A stretch of 9,563 nucleotides of DNA from Acidobacteriota bacterium (GTDB taxonomy: Bacteria; Acidobacteriota; Terriglobia; Bryobacterales; Bryobacteraceae): contig CANNLB010000033.1 in assembly GCA_947505565.1 (NCBI GenBank), positions 1-9,563 on the forward strand, given 5' to 3'. Under the pieces are notes generated by a model that was given only the letters and a program-made list of their open reading frames with translations, made no database searches and had not been told where the DNA came from. This document shows, in pieces, positions 1-6,174 of this stretch (positions within the stretch are counted from its first letter, which is position 1; each line of letters begins with the position of its first letter). Made by a program: the position numbers and the translations under genes.

Positions 1-1
1 G

Positions 2-757
2 CGGGCGCGGAAGGAGGCGGCGGCGGATCCGGTGGGGCGACTGTTTGAGTTGGCGCTGCTGCGGAAGCCGACAGTGGCGGAGCGGAGGCGCGTCGAGTTG
101 CTGCACGCGCAGACGGCGGCGGAGCTAGCTAAGCAGCCGGAGAATGCGAACAAGTTGGTTCGTTATGGGGAGTATCTGTATGGCGAGGACCGGCAGGAGA
201 CGTTGATTCCGGATGCGCGGTCGACACCGCGGGAGTGGCGATTCAAGACGGCCGAGCCGGGCGAGGGATGGATGAAGCCGGGGTTTGACGACCGGAGTTG
301 GGGGGCGGGTCCGGGATATTTTGGGTTTTTTCAAAAGCCGAGCGAGACGACGCCGGTGAAGACGGTTTGGGATACCGAGGTGCTGTGGCTGCGGTATGAA
401 TTTGAGCTGCCGACGCGGGTGCCGACGGACTTCAAGATGCCGGTGCGGACGAATTCTCAGTTCGATGTTTGGGTGAATGGGGTGTTGGCGGTGAACAACA
501 TTTTTGAGCGGAGTGGGCATTACGAATACCCGATTAATGATGACGGGCAGAAGGCGTTTCGGCCGGGGAAGAACGTGGTGGCGATTCGGGTGGCGCGGAA
601 CGGAATCAAGAGCAACGGGCAGGTTTTTGATCCGGGACTGGTGGCATCGAAGCCGGTAGCGTTGGGCAAACCGCAGGTGGGGGACGCGGCAAAGGCGGCC
701 TGGGTGGTCGTGGCGAATACGATTTTGAATCTGGATGAGACGGTGACACGGCGATGA
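2..757 (+). CDS. DUF1553 (PSD1-type) protein, C-terminal part, with inserted jelly-roll domain
   Basis: The reading frame is open from the left edge, so the start lies outside the window; a GTG at 32 is probably not the true start. The first visible residues, including LFELALLRKPT, match the helical end of DUF1553 proteins (usually LFxxALxRxPT). The last stretch, VVANTILNLDETVTRR, matches the final helix of that family (LNLDExVT). Between them lie roughly 160-180 residues, about visible residues 50-220, that are not part of a standard DUF1553 end. They look like a beta-sandwich of the galactose-binding type: FDDRSWGAGPGYFGF, a WLRYEFELP strand, a VWVNGVLAV turn and GKNVVAIRV. DUF1553 proteins are usually exported, often carry DUF1549 and cytochrome-c-like domains upstream, and pair with DUF1501 proteins, as here. 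Biochemical function is unknown; glycan binding by the insert is inference. The stop overlaps the next start (ATGA). Confidence 0.85.
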   Translation, partial: RARKEAAADPVGRLFELALLRKPTVAERRRVELLHAQTAAELAKQPENANKLVRYGEYLYGEDRQETLIPDARSTPREWRFKTAEPGEGWMKPGFDDRSWGAGPGYFGFFQKPSETTPVKTVWDTEVLWLRYEFELPTRVPTDFKMPVRTNSQFDVWVNGVLAVNNIFERSGHYEYPINDDGQKAFRPGKNVVAIRVARNGIKSNGQVFDPGLVASKPVALGKPQVGDAAKAAWVVVANTILNLDETVTRR

Positions 758-2169
758 ACGATCAACTGCGAGCAGCATTGGCGGGGACGCGCCGACACTT
801 TTTGACGGGTTGCGGGATGGGGCTGGCGAACGCCTTCCTGGCCGAGGCGCAGGGGGGTAAGAAGCCGGGCCACACGGCGAAGGCGAAGGCGGTCATTTTC
901 CTGCACATGGCAGGGGCGCCGAGTCAGCTGGAGTTATTCGACTATAAGCCGGAGTTAGTGAAGTACGACGGGAAGCCGTGTCCGGATGAGTTACTGAAAG
1001 GCAAACGGTTTGCGTTTATCAAGGGCGTGCCGCGTATGCTGGGGACTCCTTACAAGTTCAAACAATATGGGCAGGCGGGGACGTGGATGAGCGAGCTTTT
1101 GCCACAATTCTCGACGATGGCGGATGAAGTGACGGTGATTCGCTCGATGAGTACGGACCAGTTCAACCATGCGCCGGCGCAGTTGTTTTTGCATACGGGC
1201 AATCCGCGGTTTGGTTTTGCGTCGATGGGGGCTTGGGCAACTTATGGGCTGGGGACCGCAAACGAGGATTTGCCGGGGTTTGTGGTTTTGACGAGCGGCG
1301 GGAATAACCCGGACGGGGGAAAAAGCTTGTGGGGGAGTGCGTTTTTGCCGAGTGTTCACCAAGGGGTGCATTGCCGCTCGCACGGGGACCCGGTGCTGTA
1401 TTTATCGGACCCGCAAGGAATGACGCGCGGGGTGCGGCGGAAGACGATTGACGCGATGAAGGATCTGAACGCGATGCACGGTAAGCAGGCGGGGGATCCG
1501 GAGACCGAAGCGCGGATGGGGCAGTATGAACTGGCCTATCGGATGCAGATTTCGGTGCCGAAGGTGATGGACATTTCAAAGGAACCGGCAGTGGTGCATG
1601 AGGCGTACGGGACCGAACCGGGGAAGACGAGTTTAGCCAATAACTGCTTGCTGGCTCGGCGGTTGGTAGAGAACGGAGTGCGGTTTGTGCAGATTTTTGA
1701 CTGGGGCTGGGACCACCACGGGACGAGTAAACGGGACGATATTCAGTATGCTTTGCGGCCGCACATTCGGTCGGCGGACCAGGCGGTGACGGCGTTGCTG
1801 AAGGACTTGAAACAGCGGGGGTTGCTGGATGAGACGCTGGTGGTTTGGGGAGGCGAGTTTGGGCGGACGCCGATGCGGGAGAACCGGGGCGGGACGGAGG
1901 GGGCTTTTGTGGGGCGGGATCATCATCCGTATGCGTATACGATGTGGATGGCGGGGGGCGGGATCAAGAAAGGCCTGAATTTTGGGGAGACGGATGATAT
2001 TGGGTACTATGTTACAAAAGACAAGATGACCCCCCGGGACTTACAGGCGACGGTGTTGCACCAATTAGGGTTGGATCCGCATAAGTTGCATTATCCGTAT
2101 TTGGGATTGAACCAGCGTTTGATTGGGCCGACCGAGGAGGCGCGGGTGATGAAAGAGTTGCTGGCGTAG
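754..2169 (+). CDS. DUF1501 exported protein, sulfatase/alkaline-phosphatase-like fold
   Basis: A complete 471-residue protein, normal length for DUF1501. The N-terminus has RRHFLTGCGMGLANAFLAEA (residues 13-32), a twin-arginine-like leader; such leaders are usual in this family, so export is likely. Family motifs are in order: VIFLHMAGAPSQLELFDYKP near residues 48-66, DWGWDHHG at about 316-323, VVWGGEFGRTP at about 363-374 and GRDHHPY at about 387-393. The last three are the Asp/His/Glu-rich clusters corresponding to the metal-binding region of the alkaline-phosphatase superfamily. Catalysis by DUF1501 proteins has not been shown to my knowledge. The ATG overlaps the stop of the DUF1553 gene by four bases and no strong Shine-Dalgarno is visible, so translational coupling is likely. 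The coding strand is strongly G-rich, with many GGG, GCG, CCG and TTG codons, as in its upstream partner. Confidence 0.93.
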   Translation: MNDQLRAALAGTRRHFLTGCGMGLANAFLAEAQGGKKPGHTAKAKAVIFLHMAGAPSQLELFDYKPELVKYDGKPCPDELLKGKRFAFIKGVPRMLGTPYKFKQYGQAGTWMSELLPQFSTMADEVTVIRSMSTDQFNHAPAQLFLHTGNPRFGFASMGAWATYGLGTANEDLPGFVVLTSGGNNPDGGKSLWGSAFLPSVHQGVHCRSHGDPVLYLSDPQGMTRGVRRKTIDAMKDLNAMHGKQAGDPETEARMGQYELAYRMQISVPKVMDISKEPAVVHEAYGTEPGKTSLANNCLLARRLVENGVRFVQIFDWGWDHHGTSKRDDIQYALRPHIRSADQAVTALLKDLKQRGLLDETLVVWGGEFGRTPMRENRGGTEGAFVGRDHHPYAYTMWMAGGGIKKGLNFGETDDIGYYVTKDKMTPRDLQATVLHQLGLDPHKLHYPYLGLNQRLIGPTEEARVMKELLA

Positions 2170-2174
2170 TTGCC

Positions 2175-2690
2175 TTATTCGTCCCGTCGCCAGGCGCGGC
2201 GGGCGCGGACTTCGTCGATGAGGAATCGCACGCACTGGTTGTCGGACGGGCTCAGCCAGAGGAGACGGCCCAAGACCGCGGCACTCTCGTCGAACCGCTC
2301 GAGCCGCTAAAGGTACAGGCCGTATCCGCTGAGACACCGCAGGAACGGGCGGTTGTCGATTAGCCCCCAGGGGATAACGCCGTGAAAATCGGCCGGTAGA
2401 GAGAGTTCGCCGATGCGGACAGCAACATCATAGTTACGAATGGTGTCCTGGGGGCCGGTATCGAAAGCGAGGTTGCCGAGGTGGGCGTGACCATCTAGGT
2501 ACCGAAGGTCAGCGCGGCAGAGTTTCATCAGAAGTTCGCGGGCGGCAACGAAGTCACCAGCTTGCTTGTGGCCGTTGGAGTCGATGATGGAGTCGCTGGC
2601 ATCTTGGGGGTCTGAGCCGGGAATTACTTGCTCCATCTCGAAGCGCGGGCGGCGGCCTTGCTTGATGATTCTCGTGGTTTAGGCGGGGGG
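2175..2690 (-). pseudogene. TPR-like protein, C-terminal half, interrupted by an in-frame amber codon
   Basis: From the ATG at 2636 the frame gives HKQAGDFVAARELLMKLC, then LDGHAHLGNLAF, RIGELSLPADFHGVIPWG and IDNRPFLRCLSGYGLYL, and then TAG at 2309-2307. Read through, the same frame continues RLERFDESAAVLGRLLWL, SPSDNQCVRFLIDEVRA and ends at TAA 2177-2175. This looks like an uncharacterised tetratricopeptide-like family whose members, as I recall, read GYGLCLWRLxRFDEA at this point. TAG therefore replaces a Trp codon (TGG). Upstream of the ATG the frame stays open for 14 codons (ending RRPRFE) to TAA at 2690-2688, and no N-terminal half is recognisable, so the gene also appears to have lost its 5' part. 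The remaining 5 bp to the DUF1501 stop leave no room for a terminator. Family assignment is from memory; the stop and the resumed frame are seen directly. Confidence 0.7.
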
Positions 2691-2840
2691 ACGATCGCCG
2701 GGCACGCCCCAGTATTATTCGGCAGGGTCCCAGAGGCCTCGGCGTGCTCCAGAATTGATCCACTTACGCTCTGCTAAACTTACCCACCCCAGCCACCGTG
2801 CCGCAGCCGCCAAGGCGCTGCAGGGAAAGGCGTTATCGTC

Positions 2841-2856
2841 CCCGCCTTCGGGCGGG
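2841..2856. repeat. Perfect hairpin with UUCG tetraloop
   Basis: CCCGCC-TTCG-GGCGGG is a six-base GC-only stem closed by a C(UUCG)G loop, the most stable common RNA tetraloop when read from the plus strand. A T-run (ATTTTT, 2866-2871) follows 10 bases later, which is too far for a classical intrinsic terminator. It could be a weak or remnant terminator, or the end structure of a lost mobile element. Confidence 0.5.
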
Positions 2857-2860
2857 CGCT

Positions 2861-2890
2861 GGGTCATTTTTGGCGAACAAAGTAGGGTCA
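2861..2890. repeat. Direct repeat GGGTCA, 24-bp period, possible insertion-sequence end
   Basis: GGGTCA occurs at 2861-2866, followed by TTTTT, and again at 2885-2890, followed by CCTTTC. Spaced GGGTCA-plus-T copies resemble the multiple short repeats at the ends of some IS21-family elements, but no istA or istB coding remnant is visible next to it. Assignment to IS21 is speculative. Confidence 0.25.
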
Positions 2891-2966
2891 CCTTTCGAGA
2901 GTGCCGAAGCAGAGGCTGCAGGGCTGGAGGCGGAGGGGGGTGAGTTCCCGCCCTGCTGTCTAATTA

Positions 2967-3498
2967 GGGAACGAAAAGTGTCTCCGTTAGGTTGGCACGG
3001 ACGGGAACCTTCCGCTGGGGAATCCCCATTCCATAGTGCAATGCGCCGCCGCCATCACCGTCGGACCAACCCGATGGGCGGTCGCTCCGAACTGATCGGC
3101 AGCCAACCCCGGCGCGGTGCCCCGCACTTTTCTACCACAGCCGAGACAGCGGCCAACAGCGACTTAATAGGCCATACTCCGTGGCGTAGGCAGCTTGGAC
3201 AACTCAACCCTCGTCGCCTGCTCCACGCCGGTTTGTTCGAGGGAACCTCCACAGTCGGGTCAGCAGGAGGGAGCCTTTGCCTCCACCGTTAGATCGGGTT
3301 TCTCGGGCGGTACTTGCCGCCGATTGAAAGGACCTTCTCCCTCCTTGCGGCCAGGCTGCTTGGGATTCGGGACGGGCTTTTCTTCCGCTTCAACTGTTCG
3401 AACAGCTTGGCCAACACCTCGATTTGCAGTTGTTGTTCGTGCACAATCACGATCAACTCTTCCCTGCTCAATTCGTCGATGGTGGGACTGTTCGCCAT
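2967..3498 (-). pseudogene. IS66-type transposase (TnpC-like), N-terminal remnant
   Basis: The probable start is the ATG at 3498, giving MANSPTIDELSREELIVIV and then EQQLQIEVLAKLFEQLKRK, the leucine-zipper-like N-terminus of IS66 transposases. Near 3380 the frame shifts and sense resumes as NPKQPGRKEGEGPFNRR and VEAKAPSC. The zinc-finger region follows as a TGA (3262-3260) where the first Cys of CPDC is expected, then PDCGGSLEQTGVEQAT, another stop (TAA, 3166-3164), and RCLGCGRKVRGTAPGLAADQ, FGATAHRVGPTVMAAA. A second shift near 3040 leads to ALHYGMGIPQRKVP. Homology fades near 2990 and the frame ends at TAA 2966-2964. The DDE catalytic domain and the tnpA/tnpB partners are missing, so the element is dead. 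Two stops, two shifts and both ends lost indicate an old insertion. The family call rests on motif memory and is fairly secure. Confidence 0.82.
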
Positions 3499-3548
3499 GA
3501 AACGCTCGCGTCTGCCACCGGAAGACGACCACACTTCGTAAAACATTT

Positions 3549-4291
3549 CCACACCATTTTGTTGGGGACGCCCCCGGCGAAATCCGTCGAGCGAACCCAG
3601 AGAGGTCGCTAATCAATTACGAGTCTTCCTACTGGCTTTCGAAGGCGATTGATACAGGGGCGACGTTTGTGAATATCGCGGCCGGAGACGACTCCAACCA
3701 GGGTCACGCGCAAACAGCGACCAACGTGACGGCGGACCTGCGCGTCTTGGGCAGTTTACACCAATCGCATGCGCTGTTGACGCGGTTAACCTACGCGGTG
3801 CCGTTTCGCCATTGGTTGTCTCGGCAATGGCGGGTTTCCCCCATATTTGTAGCGAAATCGGGGATTCCGTTCCGGCTCGTGACCGGCTCGGATGGCCCCG
3901 GATTTGGAAACGTCGATGGGGTGACCGGCGACCGTCCGAACCTGTTGGACCCGTCGATTCTGGGCCGGACGATTGCCCACCCGGACGTCGCGGCGGCACT
4001 ACTGCCGCGGTCGGCGTTTGCCTTTTTGTGCCCGACGCACCGAAGGGGCAACCTGGGTTCGAACGCGTTTTTCCGGGCTGGGTATATCGGAACCTGAACG
4101 CGAGCGTGGAGCGGCGGTTTGTTCTGCCCCACGAGCGGGGCCTTTCGTTCCAGGCGGAGTCCATTAACGCGCTGAACACGCCCCTGTTCGCCGAACCGGT
4201 GGGGGACCTGTCGAGTCCCGCGTTTGGCAAGATTACGAACACACTCAACGATGGCCGGACTTTTCGATTCTCACTGAATCTGGAGTTTTAG
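3549..4291 (+). pseudogene. TonB-dependent (Oar-like) receptor, C-terminal beta-barrel fragment, frameshifted
   Basis: The frame is open from 3501, but receptor-like sequence is clear only from about 3570-3606: NPERSLINYESSYWLSKAID. It continues QSHALLTRLTYAVPF, WRVSPIFVAKSGIPFRLVTG, DGVTGDRPNLLDPSILGRT and RGNLGSNAFFRAGYI. Near 4090 the frame breaks; one missing base would restore it. The next frame gives NLNASVERRFVLP, LSFQAESINALNTPLFAEP and ITNTLNDGRTFRFSLNLEF, ending at TAG 4289-4291. The alternating strands, the AESINALNTP segment and the terminal Phe are typical of the outer-membrane barrel end of large acidobacterial TonB-dependent receptors, which usually exceed 1000 residues. Only about 240 residues remain. 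The missing 5' part stops exactly where the transposase remnant begins, so an insertion or deletion there is likely. The exact left boundary is uncertain. Confidence 0.82.
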
Positions 4292-6120
4292 TAGAGCCAG
4301 ACGGACACGGGGTTGGTTCGTTTGTCACCTGAACTGAGGACGAGTTCGGTTTGGCCTTTGTGGGCCAATTTGCGCGGGACCGGCCCGAGGCTCGCAACGT
4401 CGACGCCGATCAACCCGTCTGCGGGGGCGACTCCGTTGACGGGGATGGGATCTCCGGCCAGAGTGGCGGAGATAGAGCCCCCGCGGAGGCCGCTGCCGTA
4501 GACAAGCAGGTAGAGGCTCTGGTGTAGTCCATTCCATTCGACGGGCTGCCAGGCCGGGCGGACGCTAGCACCGACCACCGCCAGGACGAGTCCCCCGCCC
4601 TTGCCATCGCCGTTTGCGCTGAAGACCCCGGGGGCGACGCGGTCGACTCTGACGTCGATGCTTTCCGTCGCTCCCGTAACGCGAGCGGGGCCAATGGCCA
4701 AGGCCGAAGGCAAGGCGAAAAAGCCCTTACCAAGGAGCGGGAAGAGGGTGCCGGTTGAATCGGTTATCGACCACGATCCATCGTGACCGGAGATACCGAT
4801 GAGGGAGGCCGGTGCAATCGCTCCGGGCAGTCGAGAGGCGGCGTGTAGGATACTGGGCGCAGGGCGATACAACGACGTCGCAGCCAAGCCTGGGGTGCTG
4901 GTGGCCAACCGAGTTACCCGGTAACCAAAGCCCCCGGACTCACCGGTTGAAAGGCCCATGTCCCAGACGATTTCGCCTTCGGGCGTCACTTCGACGGCTC
5001 GGGCGGCATTCGGTAAGCCGATCAGGGTGTTGCCGTTTGGCAGGCGCTGTACGCTTCCGGCGGCTAAAGAATAAAACGTGGTGCCGAGTTGCTGGCCGAA
5101 GGTCCAAGCGGGTACTTCGGGGCCGAAGGCTTTCCCGGCGGAGCGGGCGTAGTCGGGCGGAACCTCGAGTTCATCGGCGGAGGAGTAGCCGCGGCCGACG
5201 CCGTTATTGAGAAGCAAAATGTGGCCAGCGCCGGGATAGCCGGAGGGAATCCATTGGGCGTGGTGCTGTAAAAATAGTTTTTGGTCGTCGGCGGCACCTT
5301 GACGGTAGACCTGGGGATTACCCCAGCGATAGAGGAAATCGCCGCCGCGGCCGGGGCCATGGGAGATGACCCAGATCTCGCTCATGAGGCGGGAGCCCAT
5401 CAAAATCTCGTCTCGCCCGGGGTGGTAGTCGAGGGAGTTCATGTGTATCCAGTTGGGGTTGCTGGATGGGTTCGCCGTGGCACCGACGAAGTTCAAATCA
5501 AGTTTGCCGACCGCGTCGGCGACGACTCCGAAATTGGCTTTGGTCGCGTCATAGTCCTGGACGAGGTGGTCCCACATGTGCCACTCCCAGACGATCTTCC
5601 CGCCGGCTGGGCGGGACGGCTGCACCTCCAGCAGGGCCTCGGACCAGATGCCTTGGGGCGCGATTTTGGCCGGATCCCGACCCGCCGCCCTCGCTTCTTC
5701 TGGAAGCTTCTTTTCCCACGCAATTAACAATAGATTTCCGTTGGGCAATACCTGAAAGTCGTGGTGATGGAGATACTGATCATTCGAAAGTGTGTAGGTC
5801 CAGAGGACTCGGCCATTCCAATCTAACTCTTCCAACAGGCCGGCTCCGCCCATGCCCACAGCTCCTGGGAAAGCATTATTGACAGTGGCTTCCATGCGGA
5901 TCAGGTTGCCATTGGGAAGGAGCTTGACGGCGACGGCTCCGGGCATACTGCCGGTCCATCGATGGGCTACTGTGCCATCGTTTTCGAGCAGATACGAATG
6001 GTTAGAGGCCATTGGGGAGACAAACACATAGCCGGAGGAGACCTTGTTCCGATCCTCGCGCGTCAGTAGTTGGCCACAGAGGCCGGTGGCAAAGAAAAGG
6101 AGAAAGCAGGAAAGACGCAT
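4288..6120 (-). CDS. Exported arylsulfotransferase-like beta-propeller protein with Solibacter-type C-terminal domain
   Basis: A complete 610-residue protein. Residues 1-17 (MRLSCFLLFFATGLCGQ) look like a Sec signal peptide; the Cys lacks a good lipobox. Residues ~25-405 resemble the ASST (arylsulfate sulfotransferase) family: propeller-blade repeats with LPNGN at 68-72, 125-129 and 360-364, HHHDF at 118-122, WEWHMWDHL at 178-186, IHMNSLDYHPGRDEILMGSR at 225-244 and QHHAQW at 285-290. Known members move sulfate between phenolic compounds using an active-site His; which His would act here cannot be decided by eye. Residues ~419-610 form a second module with APGVFSANGDGKGG and a YLLVYGSGLRGG strand, matching the Solibacter C-terminal domain (TIGR03437), possibly a surface or adhesion module. 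The start is supported by AGGGA-like sequence (AGGGA, 6135-6131), 10 bases upstream. It lies 54 bp downstream of the E1 gene on the same strand. The stop interlocks with that of the TonB fragment. Confidence 0.85.
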   Translation of the reverse strand: MRLSCFLLFFATGLCGQLLTREDRNKVSSGYVFVSPMASNHSYLLENDGTVAHRWTGSMPGAVAVKLLPNGNLIRMEATVNNAFPGAVGMGGAGLLEELDWNGRVLWTYTLSNDQYLHHHDFQVLPNGNLLLIAWEKKLPEEARAAGRDPAKIAPQGIWSEALLEVQPSRPAGGKIVWEWHMWDHLVQDYDATKANFGVVADAVGKLDLNFVGATANPSSNPNWIHMNSLDYHPGRDEILMGSRLMSEIWVISHGPGRGGDFLYRWGNPQVYRQGAADDQKLFLQHHAQWIPSGYPGAGHILLLNNGVGRGYSSADELEVPPDYARSAGKAFGPEVPAWTFGQQLGTTFYSLAAGSVQRLPNGNTLIGLPNAARAVEVTPEGEIVWDMGLSTGESGGFGYRVTRLATSTPGLAATSLYRPAPSILHAASRLPGAIAPASLIGISGHDGSWSITDSTGTLFPLLGKGFFALPSALAIGPARVTGATESIDVRVDRVAPGVFSANGDGKGGGLVLAVVGASVRPAWQPVEWNGLHQSLYLLVYGSGLRGGSISATLAGDPIPVNGVAPADGLIGVDVASLGPVPRKLAHKGQTELVLSSGDKRTNPVSVWLY

Positions 6121-6174
6121 TCGTCAATGATCCCTGTTCGCTTCCTAAGCCAGTGTAAAGACTTGTAACGACTG

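Larger units (their letters stand above)
2691..2966. other. Non-coding stretch between TPR pseudogene and IS66 remnant
   Basis: No open frame here has convincing protein character. Short frames on both strands are broken by stops and show only GC-driven arginine-, proline- and glycine-rich peptides. The stretch contains a strong hairpin (2841-2856) and a doubled GGGTCA motif (2861-2890). It may be the debris of one or more insertion sequences, or lost 5' sequence of the TPR gene. Nothing else is recognised. Confidence 0.6.

Noticed and set aside
125..906. Open frames on the minus strand opposite the DUF1553/DUF1501 genes
   Set aside because: Arg/Pro/His-rich shadow translations of well-recognised plus-strand genes.
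2307..2309. TAG as possible pyrrolysine or programmed readthrough
   Set aside because: Pyrrolysine use is not expected in this lineage and the gene also lacks its N-terminal half; simple nonsense mutation is enough.
2554..2763. A 69-residue minus-strand frame
   Set aside because: It overlaps the TPR remnant in another frame, has no family-like pattern and is arginine/proline-rich, as expected of GC-rich noise.
3260..3262. TGA at a cysteine position of the transposase zinc finger, as a possible selenocysteine codon
   Set aside because: The same gene has a further TAA and two frameshifts and lacks its catalytic domain; no selenocysteine insertion structure was recognised.
2798..3292. A 164-residue plus-strand frame
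   Set aside because: It lies antisense to the IS66 remnant and has no protein-like motifs of its own.
3812..4080. N-terminal part of the 159-residue plus-strand frame that ends at 4291
   Set aside because: Upstream of about 4090 it is the wrong frame of the receptor fragment; only its last 60-65 residues are receptor-like.
5281..5882. Long plus-strand frames opposite the arylsulfotransferase gene
   Set aside because: They are antisense shadows; the minus strand carries a signal peptide, propeller repeats and a complete domain structure.
6121..6174. Promoter with TTTACA in the gap between E1 and the arylsulfotransferase-like gene
   Set aside because: No acceptable -10 element at 16-18 bp; kept as unsupported.
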